Both the position numbers and the translations under genes were made by a program. Shown in pieces: positions 8,446 to 15,972 of a DNA stretch of 64,000 nt; the first letter of the stretch is position 1, and every line of letters begins with the position of its first letter. The notes under the pieces are model-generated. The model saw only the letters and a list, made by a program, of their open reading frames with translations, made no database searches and was not told the origin of the DNA. The stretch comes from Salinicola salarius (GTDB taxonomy: Bacteria; Pseudomonadota; Gammaproteobacteria; Pseudomonadales; Halomonadaceae), in the NCBI RefSeq assembly GCF_003206135.1, contig NZ_PZJT01000007.1, positions 23,931 to 87,930 on the forward strand, in the 5' to 3' direction.

Positions 8446-8847
8446 ATGATAGCCGTAGAGAATCTGGCCAACGACAAGGCGCGCAACACTTCAGGACTAC
8501 GCGCTGCGGTGAAGATACTGGAAAAATGGGGTGCCACCCAGGACCAGGGTTCTGAGGTCCTGCGTATTTCTCGCAGCACCTACAACCGCGCAAAACGCGC
8601 CGGCCAGGATTGGCAGGTGAACATCGATCCTGATCAGCTGACGCGGGTCAGTCTGGTGCTGAATATCCACGCTGCGCTGAGGACGTTATTCGAGAACCCA
8701 GCCAACGTGTATGGCTTTGTGAACATGCCCAACCACAACCCTGGCTTCAACGGCCTCACCCCCTTGGAGTCGATGACTCGCGCCGGTCTTCCGGGGCTTT
8801 ACGAGACCTTCAAGCGCATCGACGGCCTGCGGGGCGCCCAGTGGTAA
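8446..8847 (+). CDS. MbcA/ParS/Xre family antitoxin (DUF2384)
   Basis: A 133-residue antitoxin. The ATG at 8446 follows a strong AGGAGG; the longer frame from 8281 reads through the promoter. Residues 10-60 form a helix-turn-helix (LRAAVKILEKWGATQDQGSEVL, then SRSTYNRAKRAG). The C-terminal half matches the MbcA/ParS toxin-binding domain (LNIHAALRTLFENPANVYGF, then TPLESMTRAGLPGLYETFKRIDGLRGAQW). Family members bind and neutralise RES-domain NAD-degrading toxins. The stop overlaps the toxin start. Confidence 0.88.
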   Translation: MIAVENLANDKARNTSGLRAAVKILEKWGATQDQGSEVLRISRSTYNRAKRAGQDWQVNIDPDQLTRVSLVLNIHAALRTLFENPANVYGFVNMPNHNPGFNGLTPLESMTRAGLPGLYETFKRIDGLRGAQW

Positions 8848-9533
8848 GACTTGAAGAGATACCACGACTGCCTGCAGAGACTCGCCGAGCGCATCGACTG
8901 GTCAACTCCAAGTTTCCACCGATCAGCCTGTTCGATGACGTGGCCGACGAGAAAGAGTTCGACGCGCTGCATCAGCTCCAGGCGCTCACCAACCCTCGGC
9001 TGCAGGCTGAGACAGGCGATCTCGGACTCATCGACCGAGAAGACATTCCTTTCGGCATAGCGGGCTGCTCCTACGCGGTTGCTCCGTTCACCCACCTCAA
9101 TACCAGCGGTTCGCGATTCAGCGACGGGAGCTTCGGAGTGCTGTACCTGGCTGACTGCCTGGATACGGCCATCGCCGAGGTTCGCCATCACCAGGAGGTC
9201 TACTGGCACAACGTGCCTGATCTAGACTTTGACCGCTTCGTATTCCGTGAACTGGTTTGCGAGTTCTCTGAGGCTGAACTTCTAGACCTCTGTCAATTAC
9301 CGTTGGGCGATCCCATTTTTGCTCCGAACGACTACACCGCCAGTCGTGCGCTTGGCGCCGCAGCCAGCGCGCATAAGGTCCCTGGCATCAGGTACCCCTC
9401 CGTTAGGCAAGAGGGCGCACGGTGCTGGGGCCTCATGACCCCGCGCTATGTTCGCTCGATCGTGCAGTCCTCCCATCTTGAGATGATCTGGAACCAGGGA
9501 GTCACAGCGGTCAATATCGTAAGTCAGCCCTGA
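8841..9533 (+). CDS. RES domain NAD+ phosphorylase toxin
   Basis: A 230-residue protein that starts at a GTG inside the antitoxin's last codons, with a 7-base overlap. The RES core is visible: PFTHLNTSGSRFSDGSFGVLYLADCLDTAIAEVRHH contains the R, Y and E positions of the active site, and a C-terminal segment carries GIRYPSVRQEGARCWGL with a serine. RES toxins such as MbcT and Xre-RES systems deplete cellular NAD+. On an ICE this pair may stabilise the element or act in defence. The length is typical of RES proteins with an N-terminal extension. Confidence 0.88.
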   Translation: MVRLEEIPRLPAETRRAHRLVNSKFPPISLFDDVADEKEFDALHQLQALTNPRLQAETGDLGLIDREDIPFGIAGCSYAVAPFTHLNTSGSRFSDGSFGVLYLADCLDTAIAEVRHHQEVYWHNVPDLDFDRFVFRELVCEFSEAELLDLCQLPLGDPIFAPNDYTASRALGAAASAHKVPGIRYPSVRQEGARCWGLMTPRYVRSIVQSSHLEMIWNQGVTAVNIVSQP

Positions 9534-9574
9534 GGCAGTACCCCCCGAGGAAAGGATAAAGGGCTTCAAGCAAA

Positions 9575-9609
9575 GGGATGGAAGGGAAGGGTGAGTAAGG
9601 GGAAGGGGG
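9575..9609 (+). other. G-rich tract with G-quadruplex pattern
   Basis: Five G-runs of 3-5 are separated by loops of 6, 2, 7 and 2 bases (GGG at 9575, 9584 and 9589; GGGG at 9599; GGGGG at 9605). The noncoding stretch 9534-9834 around it is purine rich on the plus strand from 9547 to 9675. No gene is seen in it. Confidence 0.5.
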
Positions 9610-9780
9610 TTATCCAGTTGTTTGGACAGGGCAACCCCAAAGGGCCGGGCGAGGGAAAGGGCCAAAGGGCGGCTCCATGGGTAGTCGCTACTGAGTGTCT
9701 TCCAGTTCAGAGACTCACCTTCAGCGTCGGGTTTCGGCCAGAAGCGGACTTTCAGACCATGCTGATATAGCTCCTGGGCT

Positions 9781-9819
9781 CAGCCGCCGGTTGACGCGCT
9801 AGCGCAAACCGGTCGGCTG
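9781..9819. other. Strong hairpin downstream of the ATPase gene
   Basis: CAGCCG-CCGGTT (9781-9792) pairs with AACCGG-t-CGGCTG (9807-9819) with a single bulge. The loop holds a perfect palindrome GCGCTAGCGC (9796-9805). It lies 15 bases beyond the stop of the minus-strand ATPase gene. It may end that transcript, but no T-run follows on the minus strand, so a recombination or strand-binding site is also possible. Confidence 0.45.
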
Positions 9820-9834
9820 CAGCCCATGGTTACA

Positions 9835-11073
9835 CTATTTTTTGCGTTCACCAAATAGCTTTATCCACAGCGCAAACCCCTTTTGCTGCAGCCTGTACTC
9901 CCCACGCTTCGACTGATTGCGAAGGATTATTTTTCTGCTAGTTAAAGCTTGCAATGCATTATTTAGTGTTTGCTCACTACCTGAAAATTTTTCCTTTATA
10001 TATTTTTTTGTAGTCCAAGCATTCATGTTTTCAGCCATAATGCTTAAAACCTCACGATATTCATCGGACTTTATTTGCTCATGATAGCGAGAAGCGTAAT
10101 AACGGGAACCAATGGCGTCAAGGGCGCCCCCCGGATTAAATGCTCCCGACAATACGTCTTCAGCTGAAATCTCACCGTCATTATTGAATTCAAACGCGGA
10201 ATAGGAAAATTGCTGAATAAAATGAGGATAGCCCTCTGAAAGGGTTGAAATATGCTCTTTCCCTTCCCTTGTTATGGTTGTCTTCTCATCATTTACTCTA
10301 TTACCTTCTTCGACACCTCGATCAATAACGTAGTAACGATCTTCAGGTGATAGCTCTTTTATCTTAAGCTGCGAAAAAATGCGAAGAGATGACTCATGAG
10401 AACTGTATAACTTCTCCGTCACATCCGGTAGCCCTGCAGCCAAAAACATGATGTTATTACAACCATTTTGTTGCAAAAGCTCAGTTAAAACCTTAAAAAA
10501 ATAACCAATTCGAAGCTCAGGTGAGGCGTTGTCCGCCTCATCTATGAAAAAAACTATTCCATCTTTTCTTTCTTCATCCTTCTCAGGCGCGGTTAGCCTT
10601 GAGCACGTCCGGGACAAAGAGTAAGCCAAATCGTCTATAATCAAGTCCGGATCTTCTGAGCTCTGCTCTTTATCAACACCAGAGTCCATAACTTTTATTC
10701 GCTGTATAAACTCCCATGTATCATCTAAAAAATTACGGACTTTTTCTACTTTCCCAACTTGTCTTTTTATATTTCTTTCAATCAACTTAATAAGAGTAAC
10801 CAAGCTCATTCTCTCAGAGATGGCTATGCTTATTAGGATGTAATTGAAACGTTCAAAATCAGGGCTCTTTATACTGCCATCAGCCAGTGGCTTCAGATAG
10901 TTTAACAAGGATGATTTCCCAATACCCCTCTCTCCGGTAACCAGAAAATGCATTGGATTACTATATTTTGTCTGCTCGAGACCTTTCTCTAAGGCCTGAA
11001 TCTCATCAAGCCTTCCAGCAAACATACCTGGAGCTACCGGACTATTTGGCTGAAAAGGATTTATTTTTGACAC
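9835..11073 (-). CDS. AAA+ ATPase with winged-helix C-terminus, low-GC cargo gene
   Basis: A 412-residue protein. A GTG at 11073 after GGGAGAAAAT starts VSKINPFQPNSPVAPGMFAGR. An ATG at 11148 would add 25 residues without a ribosome site. It has Walker A (GERGIGKSS) near residue 48, Walker B (IVFFIDEADNA) and a sensor-like region (NNIMFLAAGLP). The C-terminal winged helix (TKKYIKEKFSGSEQTLNNALQALTSRKIIL) ends at EYRLQQKGFALWIKLF. It resembles AAA_16/archaeal-type ATPases, some of which act in defence. The base composition is far more AT rich than the ICE backbone, so it came from elsewhere. It has no obvious partner gene. Confidence 0.85.
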   Translation of the reverse strand: MSKINPFQPNSPVAPGMFAGRLDEIQALEKGLEQTKYSNPMHFLVTGERGIGKSSLLNYLKPLADGSIKSPDFERFNYILISIAISERMSLVTLIKLIERNIKRQVGKVEKVRNFLDDTWEFIQRIKVMDSGVDKEQSSEDPDLIIDDLAYSLSRTCSRLTAPEKDEERKDGIVFFIDEADNASPELRIGYFFKVLTELLQQNGCNNIMFLAAGLPDVTEKLYSSHESSLRIFSQLKIKELSPEDRYYVIDRGVEEGNRVNDEKTTITREGKEHISTLSEGYPHFIQQFSYSAFEFNNDGEISAEDVLSGAFNPGGALDAIGSRYYASRYHEQIKSDEYREVLSIMAENMNAWTTKKYIKEKFSGSEQTLNNALQALTSRKIILRNQSKRGEYRLQQKGFALWIKLFGERKK

Positions 11074-11661
11074 ATTTTCTCCCGTGGCTGTGTAAACAGT
11101 GCTTAGACAGTACACTCTGATATTGGATGGAAGCACACGCACATTCAAAAATATTATACAGCACGCCGCGAGTCACCTAACCGACTAAGACACTTAAATA
11201 TTAAGCATAGGTTCGCAGTATAACACTGATCATCGCGACAGCTGAATAACATCGAAGAACGTGCCCGCTACTTTTGCCGCCATGTCAGCTTTGGGTCGAA
11301 AGCGGCCTCAGCTGATGCAGATCGTCAGCCCATAGCATCTGATGGCCAACCAGCCTATATTCTTTGCCTAATGTTAAGAATGTAAATTAATGTTCTCTGA
11401 AGTACCAGTCACTTAGACCATCGCATCAGTCCAAGGCCGTCCTAGGTATCAAGCCAAGGCAGGGCAGTGCTGGTTCGATTACTGGCTCTTGCAGCCTTGG
11501 ATCCGGTCCAGCTATCCTCAAGATGCAAGCCGCTGGTCACTGACGGTCATCAGTGACGCCTTTTGCCTTCGGGCAATTCCCGAAGCCGTTAACGCATCCC
11601 GAGAGACGGCGCTCACCTGAGCTGGATGCCACTTCCGAATTTTCGGCCTTGCGCCGACCCA
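11074..11661. other. Intergenic region with two hairpins
   Basis: No gene is supported in this 588-base gap. The part to about 11,400 is AT rich like the ATPase gene. The rest is ICE-like and holds two perfect inverted repeats. GTCACTGA/TCAGTGAC spans 11536-11557 with a 6-base loop. CTTCGGG/CCCGAAG spans 11567-11585 with a 5-base loop. They may belong to the promoter of the ICE gene block that starts at 11734. Confidence 0.4.
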
Positions 11662-11693
11662 CCCATCCGGGGGAACACACTCCCTCGGATGGG
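11662..11693 (+). promoter_or_regulatory. Leader hairpin 1 of the ICE gene block
   Basis: CCCATCCGGGGG (11662-11673) pairs with CCCTCGGATGGG (11682-11693) around an 8-base loop, with one G-T wobble. It ends 40 bases before the ATG at 11734. It is one of five structurally alike but sequence-different hairpins before genes in this block. Confidence 0.55.
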
Positions 11694-11733
11694 GATGGTG
11701 TATCTCCCGGACCCGATCCACTGGAGCTGCACT

Positions 11734-12270
11734 ATGAATCCTTTCCAAGGCTCTCGAGCCCTGCTGTTCTCCGTTCTGATTCCGCTCATGCTGCCACAGG
11801 TCATTCCTGACCCACTCCGGTGGATCTGGCTGACGCTGGTCGCCTTGGTGGTGCTAAAGCGCCTTGGCTTCATCAGCTTCGGCTTCGGTGGTAGCGCCTC
11901 TGGCAATGACGATGAAACGTCCAATTCCGTGAAGACGGGATCGGTCTCTCATCGCCGTGGCGCGACACACCAGGGAGAGATCGTTGCCCATGGCAGCGCG
12001 CCCTATCAGTTCGACGAGGCCAACCGCCTCAGCTACTACATCACGCTGCGGCCCGAGCGTGGTGACGACAAGACCGTGTGGGGGATCGATCTCAAGCGCG
12101 TGGCGCATGAGACCCCGCTGGCCGTTGGCGATGCCGTCGCGCTCGAGTTCCTAGGGCGTGAAGCGGTTGTCGTCAAGGAGCCGGTTCGCAATGACCAGGG
12201 CAAGGTCGTGGATCACCGTCAGGTGAACACGCATCGCCATACCTGGAAGGCACACGTTCTGTCGGCATAA
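11734..12270 (+). CDS. Hypothetical membrane-anchored ICE protein with relaxase-tail-like domain
   Basis: A 178-residue protein. The ATG at 11734 follows CTGGAGCTGCACT; longer frames run through the leader hairpin. Residues 8-50 form two membrane segments (LLFSVLIPLMLPQVIP, WIWLTLVALVVLKRLGFISF). The C-terminal 90 residues (SYYITLRPERGDDKTVWGIDLKR, then VGDAVALEFLGREAVVVKEPVRN and HRHTWKAHVLS) resemble the small beta domain seen at the ends of some mobilisation relaxases and LPD-type proteins. The role is unknown. It heads the block 11.7-18.2 kb. Confidence 0.65.
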   Translation: MNPFQGSRALLFSVLIPLMLPQVIPDPLRWIWLTLVALVVLKRLGFISFGFGGSASGNDDETSNSVKTGSVSHRRGATHQGEIVAHGSAPYQFDEANRLSYYITLRPERGDDKTVWGIDLKRVAHETPLAVGDAVALEFLGREAVVVKEPVRNDQGKVVDHRQVNTHRHTWKAHVLSA

Positions 12271-12285
12271 ACCAAGCGGTATCCA

Positions 12286-12315
12286 CCCCATGGGGAAGTT
12301 TCCTTCCCTATGGGG
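12286..12315 (+). promoter_or_regulatory. Leader hairpin 2 of the ICE gene block
   Basis: CCCCATGGGGAAG (12286-12298) pairs with CTTCCCTATGGGG (12303-12315) around TTTC, a 13-base stem with one wobble pair. It ends 40 bases before the ATG at 12356. A T6 run at 12330-12335 follows at a distance, so partial termination is possible. Confidence 0.55.
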
Positions 12316-12355
12316 CGAGGTGCTTCCCCTTTTTTGTTCCCGAGGAGAAGCACCC

Positions 12356-12754
12356 ATGAATCGCAACACGCACAACGCCAACGTCCGTATCGATCTCACC
12401 GCCAAGGCGCAACGTCTGGGGCTTTGCCCCGATCGTCGCGACGTGATGGTGCAGATGGAGCAGCCCCTCATCAACGAGGTGGTTGCGCTCTTCGAAACGG
12501 CTGGCACATCGCACACGGCTCTCGAGGGGCTGCACTGGATGGAGCGCCTCGATGCGTTCTTGGAGCAGGCTCGAGAGGAGTTATCGAAAGCACCTGCAGG
12601 CAGTCGATCGCTCGATCTCGACATAGCGGCACCGCATCGCACCGGGGGCTTATTGCTACCGCTGTTCGTCGGCGTCCATGTCGAGCTGGAGCATCAGCTT
12701 GGCAAGCAGACGCTGGTGTTCTCGCTGTCCGGACGTGATCGTCTGGCTGCCTGA
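12356..12754 (+). CDS. Hypothetical ICE protein
   Basis: A 132-residue soluble protein. The ATG at 12356 follows CGAGGAGAAGCACCC. It has an alpha-helical N-terminal half (NVRIDLTAKAQRLGL, then MEQPLINEVVALFETAG and LEGLHWMERLDAFLEQAREEL) and a short beta-rich C-terminal half (LLLPLFVGVHVELEHQLGKQTLVFSLSGRD). I do not recognise the family. Its place between leader hairpin 2 and a terminator suggests a monocistronic unit within the ICE block. Confidence 0.6.
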   Translation: MNRNTHNANVRIDLTAKAQRLGLCPDRRDVMVQMEQPLINEVVALFETAGTSHTALEGLHWMERLDAFLEQAREELSKAPAGSRSLDLDIAAPHRTGGLLLPLFVGVHVELEHQLGKQTLVFSLSGRDRLAA

Positions 12755-12778
12755 GCACACGCTATTCCACATCCATAA

Positions 12779-12798
12779 GCCCGTTGCGACGGGCTTTT
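12779..12798 (+). terminator. Rho-independent terminator
   Basis: GCCCGT (12779-12784), loop TGCG, ACGGGC (12789-12794), then TTTT. It stands 24 bases after the stop of the gene at 12356-12754 and before the ArdC gene. Confidence 0.7.
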
Positions 12799-12807
12799 CC
12801 TATTCCA

Positions 12808-12835
12808 CCCCGACCGGGATTCGCTCCCGGTGGGG
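12808..12835 (+). promoter_or_regulatory. Leader hairpin 3 of the ICE gene block
   Basis: CCCC-g-ACCGGG (12808-12818) pairs with CCCGGTGGGG (12826-12835) around a 7-base loop, with one bulged G. It ends 30 bases before the ATG at 12866 of the ArdC-like gene. Confidence 0.5.
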
Positions 12836-12865
12836 CGTTCCGGTCGTTATCATGAGGTTTCGACG

Positions 12866-14017
12866 ATGGCCGACATCTATCAGGCGATCACCGATCGGAT
12901 TCTGGACAGTCTCGAGCAAGGGCATATGCCCGGTATCGGACAGCCCTGGGATCCAGCCAGCCGAACGCCACTCATACCCTGCAACGCCGTCTCCGGTCGA
13001 CAGTACAGCGGCATCAATGTGCCACTGCTCTGGGGCGAGGCCGAGGGCCGAGGGTTTTCCCAAGACCGTTGGCTCACGTTTCGCCAGGCGAAAGAGGCCG
13101 GGGGGACGGTACGCAAGGGAGAGAAGAGCACCCTGGCGTGCTTCTACAAACCCATGAAGCGCGAGATCGTCGATGACGCCGGCGAACCCGTGCTGGACGA
13201 GGAGGGCAACCCCAGGGAGAAGCATTTCGCCATCCTGCGGGGCTTCAATCTCTTCAATGTGGATCAGTGTGACGGGCTGCCCGAGGAGGTCACGAATCCG
13301 CCGGCGACGTCGGTCGAGGGATTCGACAGCGTGGATGCGCTGGACGACTTCATTGACGGCTGTGGCATCAAAGTGACGCACTCACTGGATCGCGAGATCG
13401 CAGGTTATTACCCCCGGCAGGACAGGGTGTTGATGCCAGCGAAGGAGCGGTTCCACGACGCGGATAGTTACTACAGCGTCGCACTGCATGAACTGACTCA
13501 TGCGACTGGGCACGAATCGCGCCTGGCACGCATCGGGATTACCGATCCCGAGCCGTTCGGCTCCGACCGCTACGCGCTCGAGGAGCTGGTCGCGCAGCTG
13601 GGCTCTGCCTTTCTGTGCGGGCACTTCGGCATTCGTAACGAGGCATTTGACGCTGCCTACATCGCCAGCTGGATCAGCGTGCTGCAGGCGGACAAGAAGG
13701 CCATTTTTCGCGCCACCGGTGCGGCACGTCTGGCAGCGGAATTCCTGAAGCAGACGCATCAGGAAAACCGCACGCCGGCATCGCCGGATCAACCGCAAGA
13801 GGAGAGCGCCACGGCCACGCCGAAGCGCCGACCGCAGGCGGATGATCAGGACATCGAGCTATTCGGGCACCAATGGCCGCTGGGCGACAGCGTCAAGCTG
13901 GACCCCACGGTCGATCGGGGCACTTTCCGTGCCCAGGTCACTCGCCTGAAGCAGATGGGCTACGCATTCGATGCCACGTCACAAACCTGGACCTATTCGG
14001 CTGTGGAAGCGGCTTGA
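12866..14017 (+). CDS. ardC: ArdC-like antirestriction protein (DUF1738 + zincin)
   Basis: A 383-residue protein with the ArdC layout. The N-terminal ssDNA-binding DUF1738 domain (residues 1-125) has DIYQAITDRILDSLEQG, the proline-rich GQPWDP, the YSGIN and PLLWGE segments and FRQAKEAGGTVRKGEK. The metallopeptidase-like domain carries HELTH at residues 208-212 and EELVAQLGSAFL. A C-terminal segment (DDQDIELFGHQWPLGDSVKL) is extra. ArdC proteins protect incoming single-stranded DNA from restriction during conjugation. The ATG at 12866 follows TGAGGTTTCGACG. It fits between leader hairpin 3 and other ICE genes. Confidence 0.85.
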   Translation: MADIYQAITDRILDSLEQGHMPGIGQPWDPASRTPLIPCNAVSGRQYSGINVPLLWGEAEGRGFSQDRWLTFRQAKEAGGTVRKGEKSTLACFYKPMKREIVDDAGEPVLDEEGNPREKHFAILRGFNLFNVDQCDGLPEEVTNPPATSVEGFDSVDALDDFIDGCGIKVTHSLDREIAGYYPRQDRVLMPAKERFHDADSYYSVALHELTHATGHESRLARIGITDPEPFGSDRYALEELVAQLGSAFLCGHFGIRNEAFDAAYIASWISVLQADKKAIFRATGAARLAAEFLKQTHQENRTPASPDQPQEESATATPKRRPQADDQDIELFGHQWPLGDSVKLDPTVDRGTFRAQVTRLKQMGYAFDATSQTWTYSAVEAA

Positions 14018-14030
14018 ATCTGACATTCAA

Positions 14031-14059
14031 CCCCCGGGGGCGATGACTACCCCTGGGGG
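14031..14059 (+). promoter_or_regulatory. Leader hairpin 4 of the ICE gene block
   Basis: CCCCCGGGGG (14031-14040) pairs with CCCCTGGGGG (14050-14059) around a 9-base loop, with one wobble pair. It ends 33 bases before the ATG at 14093. Confidence 0.55.
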
Positions 14060-14092
14060 CAGCTCGTCCCCATGCTTTTCGATGGAGGCAGC

Positions 14093-14689
14093 ATGTCGAC
14101 TGCAATACCGCTCTGGCGTCTATCTGAGGCGCCAGAGCTTTTTCTGGACAGCTACGTCGCCGATGGCGACCGCGCGGTTTTTCTGTCCCTGTGGGGGCGG
14201 GATACCGCCATTCACGAACTAATGGCCAAGCTGACCCTGCCCATCGCCGAAGGCGGCTGGACGGGGATCACGCTCCAGCGAGATGGCCAGTCGGTCGCTC
14301 TACAACTGGACCGTGAGCGCCTGGCGAAGCGCACGACGCGGACCTATCGGCAGACGCGGTTCGGCAGCCTGTTGAATCTCTGGCTGTTCGATCAACGCTG
14401 TCAGGATCCGGATCGCGCGAATCGTCAGTGCTACGCCATCTTCAACGAACGAGACCCACGTCAGGACAAAAGCGCAATGCTCTGGTCGCGTCTGCGGGAT
14501 CTCGCTGCGTTTCCGTTGCTGGATCACTGGCGGCCCACGGTCGTCCAGCTGCTCCTCGAGCATGGCGCGATACGCATGCTCGATCAGACGTCCGAGCGCC
14601 TATCCGGTGTCTGGATCGATCTCTCGCTGGCCAGCGTTCAGGACGCTATCGGTCAGCTCATTCACTCCGGCGATCTCGCCACGCAATGA
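14093..14689 (+). CDS. Hypothetical ICE protein upstream of the DUF6094 methyltransferase
   Basis: A 198-residue soluble protein. The ATG at 14093 follows GGAGGCAGC. It contains WRLSEAPELFLDSYVADGDRAVFLSLWGRDTAIHELMAKL, a typical helix-strand start, and an arginine-rich middle. A C-terminal helical part reads RPTVVQLLLEHGAIRMLDQ and then SVQDAIGQLIHSGDLATQ. I know no function. The next gene starts 15 bases downstream without its own hairpin, so the two are probably cotranslated and may work together with the methyltransferase. Confidence 0.6.
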   Translation: MSTAIPLWRLSEAPELFLDSYVADGDRAVFLSLWGRDTAIHELMAKLTLPIAEGGWTGITLQRDGQSVALQLDRERLAKRTTRTYRQTRFGSLLNLWLFDQRCQDPDRANRQCYAIFNERDPRQDKSAMLWSRLRDLAAFPLLDHWRPTVVQLLLEHGAIRMLDQTSERLSGVWIDLSLASVQDAIGQLIHSGDLATQ

Positions 14690-14704
14690 ACCCGGGAGGC
14701 CATC

Positions 14705-15883
14705 ATGGCTCTGATGTTTCCACGCCTGGCGCGCAACTTCGCCAAGAACGGCTACTACCCGACCGACGAGGACACGATTGATCGTATCCTCCAGGCACTG
14801 GGCACCTCGCATGACCAGCGTATGCGCATTCTGGATCCGTGCGCTGGCGAAGGGCACGCGATTCTGGAAAGCGCTCACCGGCTGGGCCGAGAACGAACCG
14901 ACGCCTACGGCATCGAGTACGATCTCGAGCGAGCACGCCACATGCAGGGCCTGGTCGATGTCGGCATCCAGTCGGATCTGATGGATACCGTTATCTCGCC
15001 TCGCTCGTTCGGCATGATGTTCTTCAACCCACCCTACGGCGATCTCGTCAGCGAGACCGGCGGCAGCAAGGGGTACGCCGGCAAGGGCCGGCAGCGGCTG
15101 GAAAAGCTGTTCTACCAGCGCTGTGTTCACCTGCTGCAGTACGGCGGGATCTTGGTAATGATCGTGCCGCACTACGTCTTCGACGATGAGCTGTCGAGCT
15201 GGGTCAGCCAGCACTTCGATCGCGTCACTGCGTTCGAGGCCGCGGTCGATACCTTCAAGCAGGTCGTCATCTTTGGCGTTCGCACGAAGCGCAATGCACT
15301 ACTGGCCAATGATAGGGCCAAAACGATCAGGAAGATGTTGCAGCAAATCGGGCTGGGAGAGTTCAAGCCCGAGCCGCTGCCTTCGATCTGGTGTGATGGT
15401 CTCTATGATGTGCCGCCGGCGATCGGTAGCACGCCACACTGCTACCGCGTGTCGTTGGAACCTGAGCAACTGGAGCAGGAGATCGATCAACTGGGCGGGC
15501 TATGGCCCGATTTCAACCTCGCGTTCTGGACACCTGGGATTACACAACGACGTCCGCTGCGCCGGCTTTCGAGCTGGCACCTGGCGCTGTCGCTGGCAGC
15601 GGGAGGCATATCGGGCATCGTGACCTCGCGGTCGGGACGTCAACTGGTCGTGAAGGGCGACACCTTCAAGGAGAAGTCCTCGAAGGTCGAGTTCGACGAA
15701 GACGCCGATGGCAACATCAGCGAGCGTCGGATTCTGACCGATCGTTTCGTGCCGGCCATCATGGCCTGGGACGTGACGCCGGACTCTCCCGACAAGGGTC
15801 GACTGTTCACGATCACTTCGACGCCGGCGCAGGAAGCACCGGCACAACCTGAACCTGCCGACACGGACGCCGAGACGGCATAA
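14705..15883 (+). CDS. DUF6094 SAM-dependent DNA methyltransferase
   Basis: A 392-residue protein. The ATG at 14705 follows GGGAGGCCATC. Motif I appears as ILDPCAGEGHAI near residue 45 and motif IV as NPPYG near residues 108-112, the pattern of adenine-N6 methyltransferases. LVMIVPHYVFDD follows. The C-terminal half (FKPEPLPSIWCDGLYDVPP, then ITQRRPLRRLSSWHLALSLAAGGISGIV) fits DUF6094, which is carried by many ICEs. It lies directly before an SNF2-type helicase. This suggests a modification function that protects the element or forms a restriction-like pair; activity is inferred. Confidence 0.82.
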   Translation: MALMFPRLARNFAKNGYYPTDEDTIDRILQALGTSHDQRMRILDPCAGEGHAILESAHRLGRERTDAYGIEYDLERARHMQGLVDVGIQSDLMDTVISPRSFGMMFFNPPYGDLVSETGGSKGYAGKGRQRLEKLFYQRCVHLLQYGGILVMIVPHYVFDDELSSWVSQHFDRVTAFEAAVDTFKQVVIFGVRTKRNALLANDRAKTIRKMLQQIGLGEFKPEPLPSIWCDGLYDVPPAIGSTPHCYRVSLEPEQLEQEIDQLGGLWPDFNLAFWTPGITQRRPLRRLSSWHLALSLAAGGISGIVTSRSGRQLVVKGDTFKEKSSKVEFDEDADGNISERRILTDRFVPAIMAWDVTPDSPDKGRLFTITSTPAQEAPAQPEPADTDAETA

Positions 15884-15911
15884 CCAACCAAGCTCGCCCA
15901 GGGCGAGCCAA

Positions 15912-15941
15912 CCCCTACGGGCAGAATACCGCCCGTAGGGG
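15912..15941 (+). promoter_or_regulatory. Leader hairpin 5 of the ICE gene block
   Basis: A perfect 11-base stem: CCCCTACGGGC (15912-15922) with GCCCGTAGGGG (15931-15941), loop 8 bases. A smaller perfect stem GCTCGCCC/GGGCGAGC (15892-15908) stands just before it. It ends 31 bases before the ATG at 15973. Confidence 0.6.
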
Positions 15942-15972
15942 CGTGTTCTGTCCGTTTTCTATGGAGATGGAC

